The position numbers were made by a program, and so were the translations under genes. A DNA stretch of 64,000 bases. Origin: Geodermatophilus sp. YIM 151500. Its GTDB lineage: Bacteria; Actinomycetota; Actinomycetes; Mycobacteriales; Geodermatophilaceae. Below, one piece after another: positions 53,332-61,789 of the stretch; within the stretch, counting starts at the first letter, position 1; the number at the start of each line of letters is the position of its first letter. The stretch is from NCBI RefSeq assembly GCF_025716945.1, contig NZ_JAOVZT010000004.1:26391-90390 (forward strand), written 5' to 3'. The notes beneath the pieces were generated by a model. The model ran no database searches and was not told where the DNA came from. It saw only the letters and a program-made list of their open reading frames with translations.

Positions 53332-53433
53332 GGACACGTTTGGCTGTGCCGCGTCGCCGCTCAGGCGCGCTAATTAGTACCACTCAGGTATGACTTTGCA
53401 CTGTCCCACGACGTCGGCTCACGGGGGTTTGTC

Positions 53434-53886
53434 ATGCGGAAGGCCATCATCGGCACGGCGGTCCTGCTGGCGACAGCGGGCTGCGGCAGCGACATAGACG
53501 CGTCACAGCTGGACAACGGCCCCCGTCTCGATGGACGGCAGAGCTACAGCAGTCCGAACGAGTTGCTCGATGACCTCCTCGAACGAGGGATCCACTGCAC
53601 CGACCCCAAACCGCGACATAACCCCTCACGAGTGGTTGATGTCGACACGTCGGAATGCCGTATCGAAGGTGAGGATTACAACATCGAAGTGTTTGCGTCG
53701 CCTGTCGATCGGGACATGCTGATTGAGGGCCGTCAAGCCACTCTCGCCATCCTCGATGGACCTCACTGTGACGTGGTCGGAATTGGTTCTGGCGCGTGGG
53801 CGGTCGGCTCGTCGGACGACGTGGAGACGTGCGAACTGATCGCTCAGGCGCTCGGCGGAGAGGTCCGAGTGGTCGGTGGAGGCTGA
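53434..53886 (+). CDS. Putative lipoprotein (element cargo)
   Basis: This 150-aa secreted protein has a lipoprotein signal: MRKAIIGTAVLLATAGCGSD, lipobox A-T-A-G-C with Cys17. The mature part has about five more cysteines (IHCTDPK, SECRIEGED, HCDVVG, ETCELI), suggesting a disulfide-stabilised domain. Its base composition is less GC-rich than the chromosome, a sign of transfer. ATG 53434 follows GGGGG. Function is unknown; cell-surface roles such as superinfection exclusion are possible but unproven. Confidence 0.75.
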   Translation: MRKAIIGTAVLLATAGCGSDIDASQLDNGPRLDGRQSYSSPNELLDDLLERGIHCTDPKPRHNPSRVVDVDTSECRIEGEDYNIEVFASPVDRDMLIEGRQATLAILDGPHCDVVGIGSGAWAVGSSDDVETCELIAQALGGEVRVVGGG

Positions 53887-54081
53887 AATCGCTGGTTCAA
53901 GCCCGCAGTCGCAGCCAGGGGACCCCGCACCTTAGCCCATCGGGGGTAGGACGCCTCACCAACTGATGGTCGACCGTGGAGACGTTATGCAGCCTCGGTC
54001 GCCGGGGCAACGGGCGCCCCCCAGGGTGTGCAGACGACAGAGGTGCCTCCCGCCGGTCGACGTATAGGAGGCGGCAAGAGC

Positions 54082-54394
54082 TTGGACCGAGGTTGGAAGA
54101 TCGCGATCGCGGTTGTGTCGGTTGTGGCCTGGATGCTGTGGCGCAACGCCGCCGAGAGCGATGCCGTACCTGCGGCGCCAGCCGTCTGTAACCCACCCGA
54201 GCTGCGTGAAGAGTTCCTTGGGCCAGGTCAGGGTCCGCAGTGGTACACCGCCGAGTGGGATGCCTACTTCGACAGGTGCGGCCGTCCCGTACGTGCCGCC
54301 AGACCACTTGATCCCGGACGACCCGATTGATGACCCCGGGTTCTACGAACCAGACTTCGAGCCCTACTGTCCCGCTGGTCCTCGCAGCTGCTGA
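54082..54394 (+). CDS. Small single-TM protein, apparently frameshifted
   Basis: A TTG start at 54082 after AGGAGG gives a short N-terminus, one membrane helix (KIAIAVVSVVAWMLW) and an extracytoplasmic part with CNPPELREEFLGPGQGPQW and YFDRCG. In that frame a stop falls at 54330. In the +1 frame, reading continues as AAVPYVPPDHLIPDDPIDDP and ends YCPAGPRSC at 54394, with the same acidic, aromatic, cysteine-containing character. The simplest explanation is a single-base frameshift near 54275-54290, or programmed shifting. The family is not recognised. Confidence 0.45.
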
Positions 54395-54457
54395 TGGGCC
54401 ACGGTGGGGCTCGCCCGCCGCTCCGGAAACGGTGACGGTGCGCGCGGCCGATGAAAC

Positions 54458-55174
54458 TCACGCCTCCTCCAGCCGAGCTAGACAGGCTCGGCCCAGGTCG
54501 GTGATAGCCCACCGTCCGGGACCGCCCAACAGCTCGGACTTCACACCGCCGGAGACGGGCTCGATGAGGTGATGACCGGCCAGCACCTGCGTGACGGCAC
54601 CGAGAACCGTCCTGTGCCCCGGGAGCCGGTCGACGATCTCCGTATTCGTCAGGGTCAGGAGCTTCGCGCGGTCGGCGTAGCGGACCTCCGTCTCGTGACC
54701 GTCAGCCTGCTCGCGCAGCACGGCGAGCACCTGGACGTGCGGGGCCTCGATCGCGTCGAGCGCGGCGGTGAGGATCTGCGACTGGTCGACGGTGGCGTGC
54801 CCGTCGAGCCCGTTGGCCAGCACACGCCCAAGCGCCCGGATCTTGTTCTCATGGGTCGTGCGCATCGCGGCCTCGATCACCCGGACGGTCAGCTCTAGTC
54901 GAGCCTCGTCGGCGGTCGCGAGGTCGGCGAGTCGGTCAAGCCCGCCGACCTGCTCGGCGGTCGCTTCCAGAACACGCTCGCCACGGCTTGACCGGACGTC
55001 GAGTCCGTACCGGACCAGCGCGGCCAGCAGCGGAGCAGCCACCCCGGCGCTCGGTGTGCCGGTGGTCGCGAGGTCAAGCACTCCGGTGGCAGCAGAGGCG
55101 ATGGCGTCGGGCAGGGCGTCGAAAAGCCGCCGTTGCACGCTGCGGCTCGGCTCCGGCGTCTCGTCGTTGGTCAT
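54458..55174 (-). CDS. Hypothetical protein (238 aa) in the element
   Basis: Not recognised. The 238-aa protein has an N-terminal helical region with a hydrophobic stretch (AGVAAPLLAALVRYGLDV), a central helical segment (THENKIRALGRVLANGLDG) and a C-terminal winged-helix-like part (RTVLGAVTQVLAGHHLIEPV, then RWAITDLGRACLARL). This pattern resembles several phage/ICE-borne actinobacterial proteins. It lies outside the structural block and is likely cargo. ATG 55174 is the only reasonable start. Confidence 0.65.
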   Translation of the reverse strand: MTNDETPEPSRSVQRRLFDALPDAIASAATGVLDLATTGTPSAGVAAPLLAALVRYGLDVRSSRGERVLEATAEQVGGLDRLADLATADEARLELTVRVIEAAMRTTHENKIRALGRVLANGLDGHATVDQSQILTAALDAIEAPHVQVLAVLREQADGHETEVRYADRAKLLTLTNTEIVDRLPGHRTVLGAVTQVLAGHHLIEPVSGGVKSELLGGPGRWAITDLGRACLARLEEA

Positions 55175-55375
55175 GGCGGGACGTTACGACGTCCGACTCC
55201 GGGTAAGCCGCGCCCCCGGGAGGGGCGGCAGGGGCCACCTCCCGGGGGGCGCGGTCCTCGGCGCTGGTCGGATCCCCGGGGGGCTCACGTCCCCCTCCCC
55301 GCCATCGAGTCCCGCCGTCGGCCCCGGTGCCCCAGGGGCGCGGTCGCGGGTGACGTTGACGCCGAAGGTTCCAGA

Positions 55376-55639
55376 TCAGCCGCCGCGGCGGCGCTTGCGC
55401 GACGGCCGGCTGCCGGTGGCCGGTTCGGTTCCGGCGGCCGTCCGGTCGTCCGCGCTGCCGATCCCGCCGTCGACGAACGTGACCGTCTTGGCGATCTCGC
55501 CGCCGCGCCGGTCACCGGCCAGCCGGCCCATCACGGCCTGCTCGGCGGCGGCCGGTGAGGTGGCCCGGACCCGATGGACGGTCTCGTGCCCGTCGGGACG
55601 GCGGGTGAGCACCTCGAAGACCTCGGCGCTGTCGGCCAT
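55376..55639 (-). CDS. Small hypothetical protein downstream of the capsid gene
   Basis: This 87-aa protein shows FEVLTRRPDGHETVHRVRAT, VTFVDGGIG, and a basic tail (RPSRKRRRGG). It follows the capsid gene by 20 nt on the same strand and is probably co-transcribed. A capsid-decoration or head-associated role is possible but not evident from motifs. Its C-terminus resembles nucleic-acid-binding tails. ATG 55639. Confidence 0.6.
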   Translation of the reverse strand: MADSAEVFEVLTRRPDGHETVHRVRATSPAAAEQAVMGRLAGDRRGGEIAKTVTFVDGGIGSADDRTAAGTEPATGSRPSRKRRRGG

Positions 55640-55659
55640 GACGGGTCCTACCCTTCGGC

Positions 55660-57087
55660 TCAGGCGTCCAGGACGCGGACGGCGTCGGGGACGACCAGGT
55701 CGGCGCCGGTGCGGAACCACATGAGGAAGCCGCGCTCGCCGGTCGGCCGGCGGTTGGCGCCGAACAGGTGCGGCACGAGTTCGACGACGGTCCCGACCCG
55801 GTCGACCACGTAGTACTGCCGCAGGTCGCCGTAGATCATCAGGTGGTTGGTCGCCGCGGCGGTGACCGAGCCGTCCATCTCGGAGGACTCGTACACCCGG
55901 CGGCCGAGCAGCGCCGCCGGGGTGTTGTCGCCGAGCGCGGCCCAAAGGGCGGCGCTGCCGGTGGTGTCGAACTGCCGGACGGCGTCGTAGATGTCCTCGT
56001 TGGCCAGCCACGCCGCCTGCGCTCGCCACCGGGCCGGCAGCGCGGCCTTGAGCTTGTAGAGGTCGCCGAGGGCGAGGGTGTCGGCGCTCGCCGTCGCCAC
56101 GGTCTTGCCGGCCGCCACCGCGGCGGTGACGATGCCGCGCGGCTGGCCGGTGCCAGTGCCGGTGACGAACGCGGCGGCCTCCAGGCGGTCCTTGGCGTCG
56201 ACCAGCAGCCGGGCCATCTCCGCGGCGAAGGCCGCGGCGTCGCCGCCGACCTCGAAGGAGAAGGGGATCCAGGCGTCGCCCTTGTGCACCGGGATCGACG
56301 GCTGGCTCACCGTCGGGGAGGCGTCGGCGACCTCGGCCGCCTCGGCCTTCCACTCGGCGGTGACCCCGGCGGAGGTGACGCCGTTCCAAGCGTCGGTGGC
56401 GATGGTCTTGGTGGTGAACGCGTCGCGCAGCCGGACGTTCGAGGTTCCCGAGTTGGTCACCACGACCGCCGGGTCCAGGCTGAAGGGGACCATGAAGCCG
56501 CCGGCCCCGTCGGTGAGGCTCATCGCCCGCTGGAGCTGCTGCACGCGGGCGAACGCCTGCCGCTCGGCGTCGTCCCACTCGAACGAGCCGTGCTGCGGGT
56601 TCCGCACGAGCTTGTGGAACGCCGACCGGTAGGCCGGGTCACCGGCGACGGTGACCCACCGGGCCAGGGCGTCGGTCTCGTCGGCGTCGACGGCGCGGGC
56701 GACGGCGTCCAGCGCCGACCGGTGCAGGTGCCCGTCGGTGCGCTCGGTGCGGTCGAGCACGTCCAGCGCCCGACCGCGGACACCCTCCCGGACCGGACGC
56801 GCGTCCTGGCCCCCGCCCCAGTGGATGCCGTCGCGGCCGACCGGCACGACGCCGCGCCGGTCGATCACGGTCATGTCCTCGACCAGGTTGAGCAGGCCGT
56901 CGAGGGTCTTGACGAGGCCGCGGACCTCGGCCTGCTCGGCGTCGGAGAGGGCGCCGTCGGTGGCGCCGCGCTCCAGGTACTCGATCCGGGCGCGGACGCC
57001 ATCGGCCTCGCGCAGTACCTCGCCGGGGCTGGCGTCGGCGGCGCGGAACTGGTCGGCGGTACGGAAGATCACGGAAGGCTTGGGCAT
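55660..57087 (-). CDS. Phage major capsid protein, HK97 fold
   Basis: This 475-aa capsid protein has an N-terminal helical scaffold/delta region (about residues 25-70, EVLREADGVRARIEYLE). A linker leads to the HK97 body: SLTDGAGGFMVPFSLDPAVV, SQPSIPVHKGDAWIPFSFEV, RLEAAAFVTGTGTGQPRGI and LMIYGDLRQYYVVDRVG. No separate maturation protease is encoded nearby. It is the only recognisable structural gene of the element, the pattern of capsid-encoding phage satellites or phiRv1-type remnants. Confidence 0.9.
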   Translation of the reverse strand: MPKPSVIFRTADQFRAADASPGEVLREADGVRARIEYLERGATDGALSDAEQAEVRGLVKTLDGLLNLVEDMTVIDRRGVVPVGRDGIHWGGGQDARPVREGVRGRALDVLDRTERTDGHLHRSALDAVARAVDADETDALARWVTVAGDPAYRSAFHKLVRNPQHGSFEWDDAERQAFARVQQLQRAMSLTDGAGGFMVPFSLDPAVVVTNSGTSNVRLRDAFTTKTIATDAWNGVTSAGVTAEWKAEAAEVADASPTVSQPSIPVHKGDAWIPFSFEVGGDAAAFAAEMARLLVDAKDRLEAAAFVTGTGTGQPRGIVTAAVAAGKTVATASADTLALGDLYKLKAALPARWRAQAAWLANEDIYDAVRQFDTTGSAALWAALGDNTPAALLGRRVYESSEMDGSVTAAATNHLMIYGDLRQYYVVDRVGTVVELVPHLFGANRRPTGERGFLMWFRTGADLVVPDAVRVLDA

Positions 57088-57091
57088 GGGG

Positions 57092-57508
57092 TCACTCGCT
57101 CCACAGCAGAAGGGGGCACAAGGAGGACGCGCGTTGATGCGCTGGTCCGGCCTGCCTGTCCGTGCGGTGACGGTGGCCCTGGGTGCGGTGCCCCAAGCCG
57201 ACGACGATCACGGTACCGGCCTGTCCGCCGGGCCACGCGTGTCCCGTGACGGCTGGGGCCACCGGGAACTCCCATCCCGACCCGACGATCGAGCCCTCGG
57301 CGTCCTCGTCATCGAGGACGTTCAGCTCGGCGACGGCCAGGATCCGGCGGCGCTCCTGAAGCGCCCGGACCAGCGCGGCGGCCATGCGCATCCGGAAGTT
57401 CCGGACTGCGCCCGGGTCGGTCGCCGAGCGGCCGTCCATGAGGTCGAGCACCATCCACTTGATGGTGTCGTCGGACAGCCGGGCGACGTCGGTCTGGGAG
57501 ATCAGCAT
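57092..57508 (-). CDS. Hypothetical protein upstream of the capsid gene
   Basis: This 138-aa ORF lies 4 nt upstream of the capsid start. Its N-terminal half (ISQTDVARLSDDTIKWMVLD, then GAVRNFRMRMAAALVRALQE) looks like a genuine small helical protein; the C-terminal third is Arg/His/Gly-rich and less convincing. The start could be GTG 57508. A head-completion or regulatory role is possible. Coding status is moderate. Confidence 0.5.
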   Translation of the reverse strand: MLISQTDVARLSDDTIKWMVLDLMDGRSATDPGAVRNFRMRMAAALVRALQERRRILAVAELNVLDDEDAEGSIVGSGWEFPVAPAVTGHAWPGGQAGTVIVVGLGHRTQGHRHRTDRQAGPAHQRASSLCPLLLWSE

Positions 57509-57782
57509 GTGCGTGCCCTTAGCGTCATGACAGCGAGCCGTTGTTCGGTTGGGGGGAAATCGACGGCGGCGGGTCCAGCGCGGTGATCCGCCAGAGATTG
57601 CTCGGCGCCCAAGTAGCCGATGCGAGTCCGACCGGGGCGCACCGTCCGGCCTCCGAGCTGCGAGAACACACGTTTCCGCTGTCAGACTTGTCTCGCTTGA
57701 CGCTCGGACCCCGAATTACTGTGGGCCGCACGGAACCCGTCTGGACGTCCCTGGTTCGGGACTTCATCCGCCGGTTCGACCG

Positions 57783-57956
57783 GTGAGCGGGGCGTTCATC
57801 GCGCTGATCGGCACGCTGGTCGGGCTGATGGGTGCGTGTTTCCTGTGGCAGACCCGCACGCTCAAGGCCGGGTTCCGGGTCGAGATGGGGAGGGTGCGCG
57901 GCGAGCTGCGCGAGGGTCTGGCCCGCATCGAGGCCACCCTGCGTCGGCGTGGATGA
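57783..57956 (+). CDS. Possible small membrane protein on the opposite strand
   Basis: This 57-aa ORF has one membrane helix (FIALIGTLVGLMGACFLW) and a basic cytoplasmic tail (RVEMGRVRGELREGLARIEA). Its GTG start overlaps the TGA of an upstream 81-aa ORF (57541-57786), a gene-like arrangement. A competing minus-strand ORF (57525-58103), which overlaps the DUF3631 stop by GTGA, has poorer composition. Which strand is coding here is unresolved. Confidence 0.4.
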   Translation: MSGAFIALIGTLVGLMGACFLWQTRTLKAGFRVEMGRVRGELREGLARIEATLRRRG

Positions 57957-58099
57957 AGCCAGAACGGCCGCGCCGGGGTCGATGAGGTCCGACCGACGGT
58001 CGGCTGCCGGGCACCACGCGCACCTCGGTGGTCGGCCGGTGCTGCGCCGGCAAGTAGCAGTGCAGGCACGCCGCGTATGCGACGACATCAGGTTCCTGA

Positions 58100-59449
58100 T
58101 CACGCGACCCTCCCGGCGTTACACCCGTGCTCGTGGCCCTGGGTCTCGACGTGCCAGCCGCAGCCGGGGCAGCGACCAGGGCCGGTGAGCTTCACGAAGG
58201 GACGATCCGTATCCGGTCCAGCCGGTTGAGCCGCTTTATCCGGTTCGTGAAGAGGGGCCAGGTGGAACCGGCTGAACGGGAGGGTGAACGAGGCGCGCAG
58301 GTAGCCCCGGGGGCCCTGGGTGTGCGGCCGGCTGGCGTGGACGTCGTAGGCGGTGACGAGCATCCGGCCCAGCCGCTGCGCGGTGAGGCGCTTGCCGAAG
58401 GACGACCCCTCGCCCCACATCTCGGGGTGCTCCGAGACCAGGCGGTCGATCAGGTCCTCCGTGGCGATGAAGGACGCGGTGGTGTCGCTCCAGACCTTGT
58501 GGATGTGCTTGAGGAGCACGACGGCGGGCTGCTGCTGCATGAGTCCTTCCTCCTGTTCGAGCTGGATGCGCTTGACGTCGGCCACAGCAAGCACGTCGAC
58601 GAGCGCGGGCCAGCGGTCGCCGGCGGCGGCGGCCACGCGCTTGAGCGGCAGCCACCGCTCGCGGGCGCGACCCTTGATCAGCGGCGGCAGGTCGGGCCGG
58701 TGGTTCCGGACCCGGTCACGAACGTCGTCGGCCCACGCCGCCAGCCGGGCGCCCAGGAGGGCGGCGTCGTCCTCGATCCGCTCCCAGTCCGACTCCTCGA
58801 TGTCGTCGTCGGGCATGAGCAGGACCCGGATGCAACGGCTGCGGGTGTCCCCCGGGAGGTTCGGGTTGTTCCCGGCCATCGCGACGGGGGCGAAGGTGGG
58901 CATCTCCTTCGGCTCCCAGCCGCCGCCCTTGACCGGCACCAGGACCGGCCGGGTGGCACCGCGCTTGTACCCGCTATTGAGGATCGCCACCAGATCGGTG
59001 ACGCCGTCCTTGTTCGGGGCCAGCGTGCGGTCGACCTCGTCGATGAGCAGCGTGCGCAGCTCGGTGTCGAGCATCCGGGTGAGCAGGGCCGGCGAGGACA
59101 GCGCGGCTATCTGCACCGGCGCCCGGCAGAGCCGGAGCAGGTGCTCCAGCACGGTCGTCTTGCCCGCGCCGGGAACCGGCGAGTCCAGCACCAGTCGCGG
59201 GGTCGAGTAGGTCTCCTCGACCAGCCAGGTGTGCGCCGCCCACAGGGTCAGCAGGTCCAGGTCGGCCGGCGTCATGGTGGAGATGAACCGCCCCAGCCAG
59301 GCCCGGACCTCGTCGAGCACGAGGCCGTCGGCGTCGTAGCCGGTTCGGTCAGCCCTCTCCGGGAAACCGGATACTGCGGCTGAACCGGCCGAGCCGGATA
59401 CCGGCACCCCCTCGTCGAGGTCGACCTCGGCCAGCCACGGGTCACTCAT
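58100..59449 (-). CDS. DUF3631 domain protein (helicase/primase-like)
   Basis: This 449-aa protein is a phage/ICE replication-type ATPase with DUF3631. It shows a Walker A-like SPVPGAGKTTVLEHLLRLC at about residues 93-111 and Walker B-like RTLLIDEVDRTL at about 135-146. The AAA-type domain continues with AMAGNNPNLPGDTRSRCIRV, and a C-terminal zinc-ribbon-like CPGCGWHVETQGHEHGC follows. DUF3631 proteins are common in actinobacterial mobile elements. ATG 59449 overlaps the upstream TGA by 4 nt. Confidence 0.88.
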   Translation of the reverse strand: MSDPWLAEVDLDEGVPVSGSAGSAAVSGFPERADRTGYDADGLVLDEVRAWLGRFISTMTPADLDLLTLWAAHTWLVEETYSTPRLVLDSPVPGAGKTTVLEHLLRLCRAPVQIAALSSPALLTRMLDTELRTLLIDEVDRTLAPNKDGVTDLVAILNSGYKRGATRPVLVPVKGGGWEPKEMPTFAPVAMAGNNPNLPGDTRSRCIRVLLMPDDDIEESDWERIEDDAALLGARLAAWADDVRDRVRNHRPDLPPLIKGRARERWLPLKRVAAAAGDRWPALVDVLAVADVKRIQLEQEEGLMQQQPAVVLLKHIHKVWSDTTASFIATEDLIDRLVSEHPEMWGEGSSFGKRLTAQRLGRMLVTAYDVHASRPHTQGPRGYLRASFTLPFSRFHLAPLHEPDKAAQPAGPDTDRPFVKLTGPGRCPGCGWHVETQGHEHGCNAGRVA

Positions 59450-59793
59450 GCACACCGCCTCGGAAGGACCGGGCCATAGCGCCGAGGATCCGCGCCGAGG
59501 GCCCTGCGCACATGAGCCGGAGGCAGCCCGACCAGCCCAACGGTGCGCAGGTGAGCCAGCGCGCGCGCCCAGGCGTCCAGCTCGACGACGTCGACGAGGC
59601 CGACGTCGTTCGCCGGGTTGAGCGGATCGCGACGGCCGTCCGGCAGCGGCTCACACCGCAGGGCGGCCCGACGGCGACGGCCGAGCTGTGCGGCGGTCGT
59701 GTCCGACGTCCTGGGACCGGTACCGTGGTCGTGCCCGCCCGGCACGTTCACCACGGCGCCCTTCTCGACCTTGTTGGGACGGGCGTTCGTCAT
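59446..59793 (-). CDS. Small hypothetical protein between excisionase and DUF3631 genes
   Basis: This 115-aa protein shows EKGAVVNVPGGHDHGTGPRT, AQLGRRRRAALRCEPLPDGR and VELDAWARALAHLRTVGL. No family is recognised. It overlaps both neighbours by 4 nt (ATGA at each end), so it is firmly part of the coupled early block. It could be a replication or regulatory accessory protein. Confidence 0.7.
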   Translation of the reverse strand: MTNARPNKVEKGAVVNVPGGHDHGTGPRTSDTTAAQLGRRRRAALRCEPLPDGRRDPLNPANDVGLVDVVELDAWARALAHLRTVGLVGLPPAHVRRALGADPRRYGPVLPRRCA

Positions 59794-59990
59794 GCCGCCC
59801 CCGCGCTCGGCCCGTCCGCCTGCTCGTCGAGCCAGGCGTCGACGTCCTCCCACCGGTAGCGAAGGTGCTTGCCGACGCGGATGCCGCGGGGGCCCTTGGC
59901 CTGCGTCCTCCAGTTGTAGAGCGTCTGCTTGGGCACGCCGATGTAGGCGGCCACATCCTCGACCGTGCCGAGCGGGGTGGGGTGGATCAT
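59790..59990 (-). CDS. xis: Excisionase-family HTH protein
   Basis: This 66-aa protein consists of an AlpA/excisionase-type MerR-like HTH: GTVEDVAAYIGVPKQTLYNW, then RTQAKGPRGIRVGKHLRYRW and EDVDAWLDEQAD. Such proteins bend DNA for excision or act as transcriptional regulators. It is the first gene of the leftward block, and its promoter lies in the divergent region with the repeated operator. ATG 59990. Confidence 0.88.
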   Translation of the reverse strand: MIHPTPLGTVEDVAAYIGVPKQTLYNWRTQAKGPRGIRVGKHLRYRWEDVDAWLDEQADGPSAGAA

Positions 59991-60014
59991 GAGCTTGAGC
60001 CTCCATCGAACAGC

Positions 60015-60091
60015 TTGACGGGGTGTTCCGACGAGGAGTCAACCACGATGAGCCGCGTGGTGGTGCAAGTTGACGGGATGTACCGTCGTGG
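60015..60091. promoter_or_regulatory. Two copies of a 22-bp operator in the divergent control region
   Basis: Copies at 60015-60036 and 60070-60091 share TTGACGGG, TGT, CCG, CG and GG in the same register, 18 of 22 bases identical, with start positions 55 bp apart. The second contains the inverted repeat GACGG-gatgta-CCGTC. They lie between the leftward excisionase gene and the rightward regulator-like gene. TTGACG and TACCGT inside copy 2 could also be promoter boxes. Confidence 0.75.
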
Positions 60092-60097
60092 TGTCAC

Positions 60098-60667
60098 ATG
60101 GCTCCCATGCCTAACGTGCTCATGGCGATCGAGGGCCCCCCCGACGGCTGGATCCTGTACGGGGGTCGGCTGTCGGCGACGCCCGCAACGGTGACGCTCA
60201 CCCCGGACGACGAGGACAAGGACCCGTTGAACTTCGAGGTGGTCATGGACCTCGACGTGATCGACGGCCGGCTGTCCTGCACCCGCGTGGCCGCCCAGCG
60301 CCTGTCCGAGGACGCGCCGGGCATCAGCACCGAAGACCTGCGGCGCATACCGGTGGCGAGCTACGTGCGGCTGGCGGCGCTGGAACTGGGGCTGGTCCGT
60401 GAGCCAACCGACCGGGGGTGGGGCCAGGTCGGCCCCTTACCGCCGCCCGACTTCGCGAAGTCGGGCATGACCGACGAGGCACTTGATCAGTTCGCGCGGC
60501 TCTACGCGATCGTCCAGGCGGCCGGCGGCAAGCCGTCCGGCGTCCTGCTGAACGACTACGGGATGCCGCGCGCCACCTCCTCCCGGTGGCTGGCCACCGC
60601 CCGGCGGCGTCGGGTCCTCGTCGAAGATCACTACCGGATCGAGGAGGCAGTCCGTGGCCAGCGTTGA
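60098..60667 (+). CDS. Element regulator-like protein upstream of the integrase
   Basis: This 189-aa protein is not assigned to a family. The N-terminal part (WILYGGRLSATPATVTLTPD) is a small beta-rich region. The C-terminal part (VQAAGGKPSGVLLNDYGMPR, then ATSSRWLATARRRRVL) looks like a helix-turn-helix, with the SSRWLATARRR segment as a recognition helix. It overlaps the integrase start by 14 nt. It is the best candidate for the repressor that binds the 22-bp operators. ATG 60098. Confidence 0.7.
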   Translation: MAPMPNVLMAIEGPPDGWILYGGRLSATPATVTLTPDDEDKDPLNFEVVMDLDVIDGRLSCTRVAAQRLSEDAPGISTEDLRRIPVASYVRLAALELGLVREPTDRGWGQVGPLPPPDFAKSGMTDEALDQFARLYAIVQAAGGKPSGVLLNDYGMPRATSSRWLATARRRRVLVEDHYRIEEAVRGQR

Positions 60668-61769
60668 ATCCCGGGTGACGCGGCGGAACGGCCGCGGGAC
60701 GAAGGTCTACGACGTCCGGTTCCGCGACCCGGACGGGCGCCAGCGGAAGAAGACGTTCGCGAAGAAGGGTGACGCCGACCGGTTCGCCGCGACCGTCGAG
60801 GCCGACAAGCTGCGCGGTCAGTACGTCGATCACTCCGACCGTACGACGGTTGCGGAGTACGCCCGTGCATGGGCGGCAGCCCGGCCGCACCGTCCAACGA
60901 CGGCTCGCCGGGTGTCCAGCCTGATTGAGACGCACATCGCGGGGACGAGGCTCGGCGATCGTCGGCTCTCGGCGGTGCGGCCGTCGGAGGTGCAGACCTG
61001 GGCCAGCGACCGGGCGCATGTGCTCGCGCCGTCGACGCTGCGGAATCTCGTCTCACTGCTGCGGTCGATCTACGCCAGCGCGGTACTGGACCGGCTGGCG
61101 GCGTCCTCGCCGGTCGTCCGTGTGGCACTTCCTCGGCATGAACGTGCTCGCGTCGTGCCGCTGACCGTGGCGCAGGTGCAGGCACTCGCCGATGCGATGC
61201 CAGCGAGGAACCGGGCGATGGTCCTGACACAGGCCGGCCTGGGCCTCCGCATCGGCGAGCTGCTGTCACTGCGGCTTGAGGACGTCGACTTTCTGCGGCG
61301 CACCGTGCGGGTCGAGTGGCAGATCGCACCGGGCAGCAAGATGCGGTCAGAGCCGAAGACCCCTCGATCGCGGAGGACGCTCCCTCTCCCCCAAGTCGTC
61401 GCCGACGCGCTAGCCGCCCACATCCATCAGTTCCCGCCGGGCGCGGATGGGTCGCTGTTCACCACGACCACCGGCGCCGTGTACCGACACGACTACTACG
61501 GGTCGATGATCTTAGCGTCGGCAGTAGAGCGCGCCGGGCTACCCGCGGGGACCACCAGCCACGACCTCCGGCACCACTTCGCCTCGGTCCTGCTGGCCGC
61601 CGGCGAGTCCGTCGTCGCGGTCGCCGAGCGCCTGGGCCATGAGAACGCGGCTCTCGTGCTGTCGACGTACGGACACCTGATGCCCGACTCGGAGGAGCGC
61701 ACCCGGCGGGCCATCGACGAGGCGTGGTGCGCCATCACCGTGCCATCGGAGCAGGCCGCAAGCGGCTGA
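60654..61769 (+). CDS. int: Tyrosine recombinase (integrase)
   Basis: This 371-aa phage-type integrase has an N-terminal arm-binding AP2-like region (VYDVRFRDPDGRQRKKTF), a core-binding SAM-like domain (TTVAEYARAWAAARPHRPTT) and the catalytic domain. Arg is in GLGLRIGELLSLRLED (about residue 199), the HxxR box in HDLRHHFAS (about 303), and the nucleophile Tyr is at about 339 in STYGHLMPDS. It sits 24 bp from attR and is expected to catalyse site-specific insertion into ychF. GTG 60654. Confidence 0.93.
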   Translation: MASVESRVTRRNGRGTKVYDVRFRDPDGRQRKKTFAKKGDADRFAATVEADKLRGQYVDHSDRTTVAEYARAWAAARPHRPTTARRVSSLIETHIAGTRLGDRRLSAVRPSEVQTWASDRAHVLAPSTLRNLVSLLRSIYASAVLDRLAASSPVVRVALPRHERARVVPLTVAQVQALADAMPARNRAMVLTQAGLGLRIGELLSLRLEDVDFLRRTVRVEWQIAPGSKMRSEPKTPRSRRTLPLPQVVADALAAHIHQFPPGADGSLFTTTTGAVYRHDYYGSMILASAVERAGLPAGTTSHDLRHHFASVLLAAGESVVAVAERLGHENAALVLSTYGHLMPDSEERTRRAIDEAWCAITVPSEQAASG

Positions 61770-61789
61770 CCTGCGAAGACAGAGAGGAG

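Noticed and set aside
53887-53960. A tRNA gene near GGTTCAAGCCC
   Set aside because: A T-loop-like string exists but no acceptor or anticodon stems can be formed around it.
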